The notes under the pieces: model-generated
Databases searched by the model: none
What the model saw: the letters and a program-made list of their open reading frames with translations, nothing else
Told to the model about the DNA's origin: nothing
Part shown: positions 15,481 to 24,116 of the stretch, in pieces
Layout of the letters: each line of letters opens with the position of its first letter
Numbering within the stretch: position 1 is the first letter of the stretch
Made by a program: the position numbers and the translations under genes
Source of the DNA: Myxococcales bacterium
GTDB lineage: Bacteria > Myxococcota_A > Polyangia > JAHFDS01
Length of the DNA: 33,362 nucleotides
Assembly: GCA_023248855.1 (NCBI GenBank)
Contig: JAHFDS010000032.1
Span: forward strand, 1 to 33,362
Direction of reading: 5' to 3'

Positions 15481-18400
15481 TTACCGCCAAAGGGACCGCT
15501 GGTCGCGGAGACGAGGCCCACGGCCGAGGCTGAGAGCGTGTAGCCCACGCCTGCGCGGTCGAGCGCGACGGCGCTGAACACGGTCTGCCCCGTCACCGCG
15601 GGCTGCACCGTGGTGCCGAGGAGCTGCGCGGCGTTCGGGTTGCTCGAGAGCGCCAGGGTGATCGAATTCGTCGCGCTCGTGACGCGGTTGCCGAGCGTGT
15701 CCTGGACCTCGACCGTGACCGGCCCGCCGAGCGGGATGCCGAACAGGGCCGACACGGGCTGGACGACGAAGGCCAGCCGGGCCGCGACCGCGACGACATC
15801 GAACGGCGTCGAGATCGCAGGCGGCAACGTGCCCGAGGAGAATGCGAGCGTGTAGCCCTGCCCCGGCCGGTTGACGCTCAGGCTCGCGAACGTCGCGACG
15901 CCACCCGAGGGCGTCGCCTGGGTCGAACCCCCGAGCGTGGCACTCGCGGGATTCACCGCGAGCGCGACGCTGACGATCCCGGCGGCCGCCGTCACGCGGT
16001 TGCCGAGCGCGTCCTCGATCGCGACCTGGAGCGGCGGCAGCGCCGCGCCGGTGTTGCCGTTGGCGGGCGCACCGAGCAGCGTGAGCCGCGCAGAGGCGCC
16101 GGGCGTGACGGCGAAGGCGCCGCTGGTCGCGTCGGAAAGGCCCGCGGACGAGGCCACAAGCGTGAGCCCCGTGCCGGCTCGGTTCAATGAGAGGTCGGGG
16201 AAGGACGCCACGCCCGCGGTGGCGGCCACGGTCGTGGTGCCGGCGAGCGTCGCCCCGGCCGGGTTCTCGCCGAGCGCCATCCTGATCGAGGCCGTGCTGG
16301 TCCGGGCGAGGTTGCCGAACGCGTCCAGGACCCGCACCTGCAACGGCGGGGCGATGGCCGCTCCCGCCGCCACGCTCGCCGGCAGCGCGTCCATCGCCAG
16401 CCGGGTCGCAGGGCCAGGACCCACCGCGAACGCCCGGCTCGTGGCGGCCGTCAGGGTGCCGCTAGCGGCGAGCAGGGCGTACCCCGTGCCGGAGCGGTCG
16501 ATGCGAAGATCGGCAAAGGTCGCCTCGCCCGCGCCGAGGGCCCGCGAGGTGGTGCCGGCGAGTGTCGCGCCGGCGCCGTTCTGCAGCGTGAGCTGGACGT
16601 CGCCGGTGGCCCCCGGGGTCGGGTTGCCGAGAGCGTCTTGCACCTCGACCACGACCACCGCGAGCGTCGTTCCCACGGTCCCGTCGGAGGGAGGCGCGCG
16701 GAACGCGAGCTGGCTCGGCGCGCCCGGGGTCACGGTGAACGCCATCCCGTCAGCCTGCGTGAGCCCTGGCGCGGTGGCCGAGAGCCGGTACGAGCCTCCG
16801 CGGTCGATCGTGAGATCGCCGAACGTCGCCACGCCGCTGACGAGCCCGCGCAGGCGCGCCCCCCCGAGCGTGACGCCAGCCGGGCTGCCGGCGATCACGA
16901 CCGTCACGGTCCCCATCGCGTCCGGCGCCGCGTTCCCGAAGGCGTCGACGGCCTCGACCTCGAACGCCGGCGCGAGCGCCCGCCCGGCCACGCCTCCGGC
17001 CGGCTGCGCCCGTACGCGCAGCGCTGCCGCGAGCGCGTGACTGACATCGAACGGAGCGCTCATCGCGGGCGCGTCGGGCAACAGCGCCGCGGTGGCCACC
17101 AGGCGATAGGCGGTCCCCGCACGCAGAACCACCAGGTCCTCGAAGGTGGCGACGCCGCCCATCGGCGGCCGGCTCGTGGTACCGCCGAGCGCGCCGGCGG
17201 GCTGACCCGCGAGCTCGATCGAGATCGCCTGGTCTCCGCCGGCGGCGTTGTCGAACGCGTCGCGCAGCTCGACCCGGATCGGGCCGAGCGGAGCTCCGGC
17301 CAGCCCGTTGGCCGGCTGCGTGCGAAAGGACACCCTGGCCGGCAGGCCCGCCGCGACGTCGAACAGCTGGCTGTCGAGCGACGCCAACCGCGGCGTGGAC
17401 ACGCGCAGCTGCAGGCCCCTGCCCGCGTGGGTGACGGCCAGATCCGAGAACGTCACGACGCCCCGCTGCGGGGTCACCGTCGTCGTGCCCATGAGCGCGC
17501 CCGCCACGCCGACGACCTCGACCGTCACTGGATCGGTGCCATTGACCGGCCTTCCTGCCCCATCCACGAGCGTCACCTGGACCGCCGGAGAGAGGACCAC
17601 CCCGGCCGTTCCGCCTGTCGGCTGCTGGTCGAACCGGAGCGCGACCGGCGAGCGGGAAGCGAACTCGATGGCCAGTGGCCCGAGGTCGAAGGTGGCGCGT
17701 GCCGTGACCACGCTGGCGCGCACGGTCTTGGTGCCTGCGCTGGTCGCCGTGAGCTGCGCGATCGTCGCGCCCTTTGCGTCCGTGTCGAGCATGGCCGCGG
17801 ACAGCTGCGCGCCGTCTCCCTCGACCGAGAGCGTGACCGCCGCGTGCTCCACCGAGGTCCCGACGGCGTCCTTGACCACCACGCGCACGGTCACCGCGTC
17901 TGCCCCGTCGGCGGTCGGCAGCCCGCTGCGGGCATCGGCCGACAGGGTGGAGCCGGCTGGATCCGCCCGCGGCTCCACGCCCGCCTGGAACGTCGAAAAG
18001 TGCAGCGTCTCGACGCGGACGAGGTGCCTTGCTTGATCCACCCGCACCGGGACCTTGCGCTCGAGGTCTCCGCCGGCGCCGCGGATCGTGACGACGAGAT
18101 CGTCCGTGGTGCTCTCCTGTCCCACGCCGAGCGGCGGCAACGGCTCGGTGTAGGGCAGCTCGACGGTGACCGGCTGCATGAACTCGGTGCCGCTCGGCCC
18201 GACCTCGATCGCCGGCCCTGCAGGCAGCGAGACCTCGTCGATCGACGTGCCGGGGCCGACCGTCACCTCGACGGGGTGATCGATGGCGCCCTTCGGGATG
18301 GTGACGGCGCTGCCGGCCACCACGCCCTCCGTCACGCTGACGGTGCCGCCCTGACCGGGCTCGACGATCTGCGTCACGCCCCCCGAAGGCGTCACCACGG

Positions 18401-18482
18401 GTGGGTGCGTCTTCGTCGTCGCATGGTCGCAGCCCGCGCCGAGCGCGAGCGCGCCAGCACACAGGATTGACAGCAGCCTCAT
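13263..18482 (-). CDS. giant lipoprotein with Ig-like and NHL propeller repeats
   Basis: A 1739-residue exported protein. The start MRLLSILCAGALALGAGC, with probable lipidated C18, is preceded by a strong ribosome-binding sequence (AGGGGGGA), which decides it over an upstream in-frame start. Order of domains: a ZU5-like beta domain (about 30-190, with VTIPKGAI), one bacterial Ig/invasin-like domain (about 195-278), seven tandem Ig-like repeats of ~90-100 residues (about 279-1000), then twelve NHL-type repeats (about 1000-1739). Each NHL unit carries the pattern RLFVxDxxNxRVLxF. The NHL part is duplicated: both six-repeat halves begin with DGLGHLDG and are about 370 residues long, enough for two beta-propellers. 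Such proteins are surface-displayed binding or adhesion factors; the ligand is unknown. The gene is divergent from the GT-C gene at 18599. Confidence 0.9.
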   Translation of the reverse strand: MRLLSILCAGALALGAGCDHATTKTHPPVVTPSGGVTQIVEPGQGGTVSVTEGVVAGSAVTIPKGAIDHPVEVTVGPGTSIDEVSLPAGPAIEVGPSGTEFMQPVTVELPYTEPLPPLGVGQESTTDDLVVTIRGAGGDLERKVPVRVDQARHLVRVETLHFSTFQAGVEPRADPAGSTLSADARSGLPTADGADAVTVRVVVKDAVGTSVEHAAVTLSVEGDGAQLSAAMLDTDAKGATIAQLTATSAGTKTVRASVVTARATFDLGPLAIEFASRSPVALRFDQQPTGGTAGVVLSPAVQVTLVDGAGRPVNGTDPVTVEVVGVAGALMGTTTVTPQRGVVTFSDLAVTHAGRGLQLRVSTPRLASLDSQLFDVAAGLPARVSFRTQPANGLAGAPLGPIRVELRDAFDNAAGGDQAISIELAGQPAGALGGTTSRPPMGGVATFEDLVVLRAGTAYRLVATAALLPDAPAMSAPFDVSHALAAALRVRAQPAGGVAGRALAPAFEVEAVDAFGNAAPDAMGTVTVVIAGSPAGVTLGGARLRGLVSGVATFGDLTIDRGGSYRLSATAPGLTQADGMAFTVTPGAPSQLAFRAPPSDGTVGTTLAVVVVEVQDALGNPTPGATGDVQLTLQNGAGATLAGTTSRALGAGEATFADLRIDRSGTGYALLAASGTLTAATSRAFAVGPGPATRLAMDALPASVAAGAAIAPPLQVRVLDAFGNLARTSTASIRMALGENPAGATLAGTTTVAATAGVASFPDLSLNRAGTGLTLVASSAGLSDATSGAFAVTPGASARLTLLGAPANGNTGAALPPLQVAIEDALGNRVTAAAGIVSVALAVNPASATLGGSTQATPSGGVATFASLSVNRPGQGYTLAFSSGTLPPAISTPFDVVAVAARLAFVVQPVSALFGIPLGGPVTVEVQDTLGNRVTSATNSITLALSSNPNAAQLLGTTVQPAVTGQTVFSAVALDRAGVGYTLSASAVGLVSATSGPFGGNQLIALDGLGHLDGLVMSFVRGNANDAVNARSFNDVEGLALDAVHHRLFVVEGLNHRVLVFNLSGTNDFSTDRVADFVIGQPDFQAAGTGLSQNRLKNPKGVIYDEVNDRLFVADTGNRRVLMFNTASPTSGMNAAAVIGQSDFTTADTATSQNQTSGPSGGCYDPSTNRLFVVDYAANRVLVFDATTVTNGMPASLVIGQATFTAFAAATAADRLGAPVGCAYGAGNRLFVSEAGNSRVTIFAGAVGTLATGASAQNVLGQPDFSSTGFAIAANRMGAPEDVAVSTSGVRLFVADTGAQRVLEFDLTTVSNGMNAVSVVGQSSFTAGGSASGPNRFSDTKGLAFDPQNGNLFIGERNHRVLQLAASTTLTVGQSAIDGLGHLDGTAMSFSRNQPNDSPSAQAFNDPSDTAIDATHHRLFVVDRQSSRVLVFLLSANDDLVGGAPGSERVADFVLGQPDFQGRSCGLSAATFCNPERVLYDPATDRLFVADNQQNRILVFDTATITNGMSASIVLGQSTFAGSGASTSATGLSDPWGMAIDPSAGRLFVADRQNHRVLGYPTASLATGMAATLVLGASDFSTATPATTQAGLRGPTDVAWDATGSRLFVADQANHRVTVYGGALASGMNATSVLGQADFVSSAQAHTATGMSFPVGLAIDASQNKLLVSDQSNGRVLVFKLGVAIPNGMPAATSIGESSFTGGAGSPQATLSIPNGLDAVGGRMWLADSNAHRVTLWNP
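15480..17650 (-). repeat. seven tandem Ig-like repeats
   Basis: Seven units of roughly 90-100 residues each start with a strand like RLAFxxQPxxxxAG and contain a VxVxDAxGN turn followed by AxLGGTTxxxxxxGVATFxDLxVxRxG. The openings differ (RFDQQP, SFRTQP, RVRAQP, AFRAPP, AMDALP, TLLGAP, AFVVQP), so the copies are old enough to have diverged. Confidence 0.8.
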
Positions 18483-18598
18483 GGTCCCCCCTGAGCCATC
18501 GTAGGCGTCACGGCGGCTCCCCGGCCAGTGCGCTCCGCACACCCAGAGGTAGGCCGGCCGGTGCCAGCCGCCACAACCCAGCGGATCCTGGAGGTAGC

Positions 18599-20194
18599 AT
18601 GGTCAGCGTGGCCCTGCGCCTGCGCCTCCTCGCTCTGTGCCTGTTCGGCCTGTACGCCGTGCCGGTGCACTTCTGGCCCGACATGCACACCGCCAATGAG
18701 GCCATTCGCCTCTATTTCGTGCAGGCGGCGGTGGACCACCACGAGCTCAGTGTCGACCGCGTGCTCGCCCGCTATCGCATGGAGAACCTCGACCGCTCGG
18801 TCAAGGACGGCAAGTCGTACCTCGACAAGGCGCCGGGGCTCTCCTTGCTGGCGATCCCCCCCTACTGGGTCCTCACCCGGCTCGGGTTCTCGACCGAGCT
18901 CGCGCGCATGCCCTACCTGAGCCATTTTCTCCTGCTGCTCGTGGTCGCGATCCCCTGCGTCCTTGGCGCAGGCGCCACCTTCTCGAGCGCGCTCGAGCTC
19001 GGAGGGGACGCACGCGCGGCCCGGCGGGCGGCATTGCTGCTCGGCATCGCGTCGCCGTACGCGATCTACGCCACGCTGTTCTTCGGACACGCCGCCTGCG
19101 CGGCCTGCCTGGCGGGCGCGTTCTGGGTGGCGCAGCGCGTCCGACACGGCCTTTGCGACGAGCGCTGGCTGCTCGCATCGGGAGCGCTGGCGGGCCTGAT
19201 GGTGCTCATCGAGACTCCAGCCGCGCTGCTCGGGTTGGGCCTTTCGATCTACGTGGCGCTCGCGCACCGTTCGCCGCGCGCCCTCGCCTTGTTTGGCGTC
19301 GGCGCGGCGCCATTTCTCGCCATCCAGATCACCTACAATTGGGCGCTCTTCGGGGGGCCGTTCGCCTTCGCCTACGGGTACAAGTCGGATCGGATGCAAG
19401 CCGCGTCTCATGCCCGCGGCCTGTTCGGCATCGCGCTGCCCAGGCTCGAGAATGTCGCGCGTCTGCTCGTCGGATCGACCCGCGGGCTCTTCTTCGGCTG
19501 GCCCGTCCTGCTCCTGTCCGTCCCCGGCCTCGTGGCCATGCGCAAGCGGCGCGATCTGCGCCCGGAGTGGTGGACGATCACATTGCTCCCCATCGGGTAC
19601 GTGCTGGCCATCTCCTCCTTCGCGGACTGGCGTGCCGGCGCGGCCTACGGCCCGCGACATCTCGTGCCGGTCGTACCGCTGCTCGTCCTTCCCCTTGCGT
19701 TCGTGCGCGACCGCGTGAGCACGATGCTCCTGCCTGGGCTGGCCGGGTTCAGCTTCTTCTCTGCCTTTGCGCCCATCGTCACGTTCCCTTACGCGATGGA
19801 GCAGTTCGACAATCCGGTCTTCGAGCAAGCCCTGCCGCTCCTGGCCGACGGCTACCTTGGACCGAGCCTGCTCTCGTGGCTCGGCGCTCCCGCAGCGACG
19901 CTCGCCGCCTGGGTCGTCCTGCTCGGCGCTCTCGTCGCCTTCCTGCACGCGCACGAGAAGGAGGGCGCAGGCCCGTCCTTTCGGCCAGACGCCATGGCGC
20001 GCGCCCTCCTCACTGCCACGGCATGCTTTGTCGCCGCCGCAGCCTGTACGCCTGCTCCCACGCCCGCCAAGCTCGCCAGTCGAGCCAACGTGCTCTCGAT
20101 GTTCGGCGCCCGCGGCGCCGCCGAGGCACGCGCGATCTGCGAGCAGGCGAACGCGTGTGAAAGGCATCTCTTGCGCTTTCTCGAGAAGCCGTGA
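18599..20194 (+). CDS. polytopic membrane glycosyltransferase-like protein (GT-C fold)
   Basis: A 531-residue integral membrane protein with about ten or more hydrophobic helices. The first loop after helix 1 has DRSVKDGKSYLDKAPGLSLL, which matches the Lys/Pro-Gly-hydrophobic loop of polyprenyl-phosphate-dependent GT-C transferases related to PMT/ArnT. Near residue 355 AYGPRHLVPVVPLL resembles the PRYLLP block of the same group. A sugar or lipid-carrier transferase role is inferred; the acceptor is unknown. A good ribosome-binding site (GGAGG, 4 bases before ATG) fixes the start. The last ~65 residues look odd: ALLTATACFVAAAACTPAP resembles a lipoprotein signal followed by a soluble Cys-containing tail, as if a small lipoprotein had been fused on. 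The neighbours are other membrane proteins in alternating orientation. Confidence 0.75.
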   Translation: MVSVALRLRLLALCLFGLYAVPVHFWPDMHTANEAIRLYFVQAAVDHHELSVDRVLARYRMENLDRSVKDGKSYLDKAPGLSLLAIPPYWVLTRLGFSTELARMPYLSHFLLLLVVAIPCVLGAGATFSSALELGGDARAARRAALLLGIASPYAIYATLFFGHAACAACLAGAFWVAQRVRHGLCDERWLLASGALAGLMVLIETPAALLGLGLSIYVALAHRSPRALALFGVGAAPFLAIQITYNWALFGGPFAFAYGYKSDRMQAASHARGLFGIALPRLENVARLLVGSTRGLFFGWPVLLLSVPGLVAMRKRRDLRPEWWTITLLPIGYVLAISSFADWRAGAAYGPRHLVPVVPLLVLPLAFVRDRVSTMLLPGLAGFSFFSAFAPIVTFPYAMEQFDNPVFEQALPLLADGYLGPSLLSWLGAPAATLAAWVVLLGALVAFLHAHEKEGAGPSFRPDAMARALLTATACFVAAAACTPAPTPAKLASRANVLSMFGARGAAEARAICEQANACERHLLRFLEKP

Positions 20195-20230
20195 GCGCCT
20201 CGTTCCCGCCAAGGCCAGGGCGGTCGCGCC

Positions 20231-22543
20231 TCATGCAGCGCGCGGTGTGGATGGCCGATCCCGGCGGCGGCGGCCGAGCGCCCACGCCGCCAGCAGGCCG
20301 AGGCCGAGACCGAGACCGAGGCCGCGGGCCGGTGTAGCGCCGACAGGCGGCGAGTCGTCGTAGCGCACGCGAACCGTCGAAGTCCCCGCGGGAACCACGA
20401 AGCCGAACAGCACCAGATCGGCCGGAAACGTGGGCAGCGGCACCCCCGCGAGCTCCGCGCGCAACCGGCGAGTGTAGCCAGTTGGCAGCACGATGGGACA
20501 GGGGGCTGGCGCCAGCACCCGGATCTCGATCCAGAACGGCTGGCGGCCACTCGAGATCGCCTCCGCGCGCGCCTCGGTGCATCCCGGCCAGTCGGTCCCA
20601 AGCGTCGCGCCGTCGCGCCCGACCAGGTGCGCGGTGCTCGCCAGCTCCGCCGGCGAGCGCCGGATCGCGCCCACCAGCGCCGCGGCATCCGCTACGCGCT
20701 CGAGGCGCGTGACCGCGCGTACGCCGCGGGTCGAGGCCCCCGTGGGCGTGATGTGCAGCGAGCCCGCCACCTCCTCCACGCGCCACCGCAGATCGAAGAG
20801 CTCGCGCAGCACGGCTCGACGGCGCTCGTCATCCACGCCCTGCGTGAGGATGTAGAGCATGGGATTGAAGGGCTTTTCGCGTACAGCGGCCATGAGCTCC
20901 TGCAGCCGACGCGTCACCGCGCCGTAGCCCTCGAAGAGCGACAGGCCGCTCGCCCAGGCGGTCGCATAGGTGACGCCGGCCACCGTTCCCAGCTCGACAC
21001 GGATCAACGGCGCTCGCACCTCGGGGTGGGAGCGCCGCACCCGTTCCCCCAGTCGCTCGGCCGGAGCGGTCGCTTCCTCGGGTTTCAGGAAGGGAAGCAG
21101 GCGGGCCCGTCCTGCCGTCGCGCAGTGTGACAGCAGCGCGGCCAGGAGCGCCGCCCGTGGCACCACGCCGCGCATCCTGCGCGAAGCAGTCGCCGCGACA
21201 AGGCCCAGCCAGACCAGGGGCTCGGTCGCGGGCCAGGCTCCGCTGGCGAGCCCCGCCCCCATCGCGAGCGCGCGCGCGGGCCACGGCCACGCCCGGCCCA
21301 CCGCGGGGGTCCGCGCACGCAGGATGGCGAGGCCGAGAGGCCAGCACAGCAAGACCACGGGGATGGCCGCGCGCGCGGGCGCCCGGAAGCGTTCGAGCAG
21401 CGGGCAGAGGCCGAGCAGGGCCCGCGAGATGGGCGTCAGATCGGCGGCGAAACCCACCACCAGCACCCAGGCGACCAGGGCGCCCACCGACAGCCCGCGA
21501 AAGCCACGCGGCGCCAGGAGCGCGAGCAGCGGCAGGGGGCCCATGGGCACGTTCAGCTCGTGCCAGGGGCGCCGCGCCAGCTCGGGCAGCCACGCGAGCG
21601 GCACCGACAGCGCCAGATCGCGCGCGCCCATCTGGCCGACCGAATACACGACCGACGCCGAGCCGGCAGTCCGGCCGAAGTCGTCCGAGGTGTAGTACGC
21701 GAACATGCGGCCGAGGTGGGGCCAGGCCCAGAGCAGCGCGGCCACTGTGGCCGCGACCGGCACCGCGATCGCGAGCGCACGGCGCCGATCTGCGCGCATT
21801 TGCCAGGCGATCCCCGCAACGATGGGCAACCCGAAGACAAGGCCATACAGCGTCATCTGCTGACCGGGGTGCGGAAAGGTGTGTACGAGGACGAGCGCAG
21901 CGATCGCGCAATGCGTGGCGGTGATCCGTCGTGCCAGCGTGTCGAGCGCGAGCCCGACGCAGATCACGACATGGAGGCCCGCCCAACCGAGAAGCGCGTG
22001 GCCGTGGGTCGTGCGCCAGACCAGGATGGGCTGCAACGCAAGGAGGGCGCAACACAGGAGCCCCTCGCTTCGCCACGGCACGAGCCGAGGCGCGCCGAGG
22101 TGACGGCCCAGCTGATCCGCGATGCGTGTGGCGGAGAACGCATAGGCCACGTGCACGAGCGCGAGCAGCAACGTGATCGCAGTGCCCGCGTCGACGCCAA
22201 GCCGGGCCAGAAGGCCAAGAAGGGGCAGCCCCCCCACGTACTCGTACGAGGGCGCGCCACCGAGCCAGCCTGGATCGTAGGTGAGCGCCCACGCGTCGCC
22301 GCCCGCGTCGACGAGCCGGTGATGGAGGAGCTGCAGCACGCCGACCACGTCGTCGCGGCCCGGCAGATCGCCCGGATGGTACCCCGCCAAGGCGAGGGCG
22401 GCCGCGCACGTCAGGATCGCGCCCGCGAGGAGCGCGAGGTCGGCGCGCTCCTCGGACCCGATCGAGGCTCCGTCGTCTCCGTGCACCTGGGGCGACCTCC
22501 CCGGAAGTCGTCGCGCGGCCTTGTCCCAAGGCCAGCCGCTCAT
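20231..22543 (-). CDS. large polytopic membrane protein (YfhO/GT-C-like)
   Basis: A 770-residue protein with a short polar N-terminus, some 12 hydrophobic segments (about residues 35-480), a soluble extracytoplasmic domain (about 480-735) and a final membrane helix (GLGLGLGLGLLAAWALGRRRR). This layout, with a late single helix after a large soluble part, is seen in YfhO-like and related bacterial membrane glycosyltransferases. The second loop has DPGWLGGAPSYEYVGGLPLL, a position that often bears catalytic acidic residues in such enzymes, but no diagnostic motif was certain. No ribosome-binding site is clear; the start ATG 22543 lies 44 bases from the divergent gene at 22588. Function is inferred only at the class level. 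Confidence 0.7.
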   Translation of the reverse strand: MSGWPWDKAARRLPGRSPQVHGDDGASIGSEERADLALLAGAILTCAAALALAGYHPGDLPGRDDVVGVLQLLHHRLVDAGGDAWALTYDPGWLGGAPSYEYVGGLPLLGLLARLGVDAGTAITLLLALVHVAYAFSATRIADQLGRHLGAPRLVPWRSEGLLCCALLALQPILVWRTTHGHALLGWAGLHVVICVGLALDTLARRITATHCAIAALVLVHTFPHPGQQMTLYGLVFGLPIVAGIAWQMRADRRRALAIAVPVAATVAALLWAWPHLGRMFAYYTSDDFGRTAGSASVVYSVGQMGARDLALSVPLAWLPELARRPWHELNVPMGPLPLLALLAPRGFRGLSVGALVAWVLVVGFAADLTPISRALLGLCPLLERFRAPARAAIPVVLLCWPLGLAILRARTPAVGRAWPWPARALAMGAGLASGAWPATEPLVWLGLVAATASRRMRGVVPRAALLAALLSHCATAGRARLLPFLKPEEATAPAERLGERVRRSHPEVRAPLIRVELGTVAGVTYATAWASGLSLFEGYGAVTRRLQELMAAVREKPFNPMLYILTQGVDDERRRAVLRELFDLRWRVEEVAGSLHITPTGASTRGVRAVTRLERVADAAALVGAIRRSPAELASTAHLVGRDGATLGTDWPGCTEARAEAISSGRQPFWIEIRVLAPAPCPIVLPTGYTRRLRAELAGVPLPTFPADLVLFGFVVPAGTSTVRVRYDDSPPVGATPARGLGLGLGLGLLAAWALGRRRRDRPSTPRAA
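20295..20324 (-). repeat. hexanucleotide repeat, five units
   Basis: Five copies of AGRCCG (AGGCCG, AGGCCG, AGACCG, AGACCG, AGGCCG) encode alternating Gly-Leu in the last membrane helix of the YfhO-like protein. Unit changes would keep the reading frame. Confidence 0.7.
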
Positions 22544-22587
22544 CGTAGCGCAACGGCGCCTGCGGGAATCGTGCGAACGTAGGTGCG

Positions 22588-24102
22588 ATGACGCGCGCGG
22601 AGCGGCGGGGGCTCGGGCTCCTCTTCGGTGCGAGCCTGGTCATCAAGCTCATTCCTGTGGTCTTGCCCGATCTGGTCGCGTTCGACTCGGACGAGGCCGT
22701 GCAAGGCCTCATGGCGCAGCACGTCCTCGCGGGACGGTTCCCGCTGTTCATCTACGGGCAGTCGGTGGGGGGCGGCCTCGAGCACCTGCTGGCGGTGCCC
22801 TTCTTCGCGCTCCTCGGCCCCTCGGTGGCCACCCTGCGGCTGGCCGCGTTGCTCATGGTGTTGGCGTGTGAGGGGCTCTTCTACATCGCGGTCTGCCGGC
22901 TCGAGGACGACGTCCGCCAGCGACTGTTCGCGCTCGCCGCCTTCATCGTGTGCTCACCGTTTTTCACCTCGTTCAACTTCCACGTGTATGGCACGCACCT
23001 CAACAACCTCCTCGTGTGCGCGGGCCTCGGGGCGGTGCTGGCGCGGTGCCGGCGTACCGTGCTCGACCACCCCGTGTCGCTCGGGCTCCTCGTCGGCCTC
23101 GGGTTCTGGGTCTCGAACGTGGTGTGGATGTTCGTGCTCGCGGCCCTGGTCGCGGTCTGGGTCGCACGGCTCCCCTTCGGACCCACGCCCCGCCGCGTCT
23201 GCGCCCTCGTCGGGGGCTTGGTCCTCGCGGGCGCGCCCCGCCTCGTCTACTGGATCGCGCCGGGCCTTTGGCCGCAGACCTCCGTCGCCGGGAAGTTCGC
23301 GCCCGAGCTCGGGGGAGCGACCCTCGAGCGTGCGCGCGCGCTCGTCGCCGACGCGTGGGTCGAGTACTGCTGTGGCGCGCTGCGCGATCACGGCGCGCTG
23401 TCGGCCCTCGCCGCGTGGCTCGCGCTCGGGGCCGTGGTCGCCCTCGCCGCTGCCACGGTCCGCCGGGCCCTCGCACGAGACTCAGCAGCGGCCCTGCCCA
23501 CGTTCTTCCTCCTCGTGCTCGCGCTGTCCGGTGTCGCGACCGTGCTCAACCGGCGCACCTACGACTCCGGTGTTCGCTATCTCCTCGTAGGGCAGTTCTT
23601 CCTTGCGCTCGCCTGGGCGCGGCTCGCCATGCGAGGTCCCGGCGCGGTCGCGCGACTGCGGCGCGCCGCGGGCAACCTCCTGTTCGGCCTGGCGGTCGTC
23701 GGCCAGGTGGCCACGATAACGACGCCGGGTCCGCGGCCGCAGCCGGCCCCGACGGCACGCCTCCTGCGCCTCCTCGACCAGCATGGCTGCAAGGCCGGAA
23801 TGGCCGACTACTGGATCGCCTATTCGCTCTGGTTCCTGAGCGGTCAGCGCTTCCGGCCGACGCCCCTGTACCGGGATCGGCACGTCGCTGCGCTCGGCCC
23901 CGAGCGCCTGCAATGCCACGTGCTCCTCGTGGACGACGATCCCACCCTCAGCCCGCGCCTGCGCGCAGAGCGAGCCAGGAACCGGGAGTTCCTGCACGCA
24001 CGGCTGACGTCCCTGCGCGAGGTCCCTCGGCCATACGCGCTCGCGCGCTCCGACGAGTTCGTGGTCCTGTTCGAGGGGCTCGCCGAGCCGCCACGAGACT
24101 GA
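22588..24102 (+). CDS. polytopic membrane glycosyltransferase-like protein
   Basis: A 504-residue membrane protein with about 10-11 hydrophobic helices up to residue ~385 and a soluble C-terminal domain of ~120 residues. The first loop reads FDSDEAVQGLMAQHVLAGRF, with the D-x-D-E acidic pattern found in GT-C transferases just after helix 1, and the following GQSVGGGLEHL fits the same family group. The C-terminal domain contains LLDQHGCKAGMADYW and YRDRHVAAL, without a recognised function. Sugar transfer at the outer face of the inner membrane is inferred. The start ATG has AGGTG close upstream. It is divergent from the YfhO-like gene and converges with the next gene. Confidence 0.75.
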   Translation: MTRAERRGLGLLFGASLVIKLIPVVLPDLVAFDSDEAVQGLMAQHVLAGRFPLFIYGQSVGGGLEHLLAVPFFALLGPSVATLRLAALLMVLACEGLFYIAVCRLEDDVRQRLFALAAFIVCSPFFTSFNFHVYGTHLNNLLVCAGLGAVLARCRRTVLDHPVSLGLLVGLGFWVSNVVWMFVLAALVAVWVARLPFGPTPRRVCALVGGLVLAGAPRLVYWIAPGLWPQTSVAGKFAPELGGATLERARALVADAWVEYCCGALRDHGALSALAAWLALGAVVALAAATVRRALARDSAAALPTFFLLVLALSGVATVLNRRTYDSGVRYLLVGQFFLALAWARLAMRGPGAVARLRRAAGNLLFGLAVVGQVATITTPGPRPQPAPTARLLRLLDQHGCKAGMADYWIAYSLWFLSGQRFRPTPLYRDRHVAALGPERLQCHVLLVDDDPTLSPRLRAERARNREFLHARLTSLREVPRPYALARSDEFVVLFEGLAEPPRD

Positions 24103-24116
24103 TTGCCGCCCAACCC

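Noticed and set aside
13287-18470. Long plus-strand open frames opposite the Ig/NHL gene
   Set aside because: They mirror the repeats of the real gene and are rich in Arg, His and Ala with no signal or domain.
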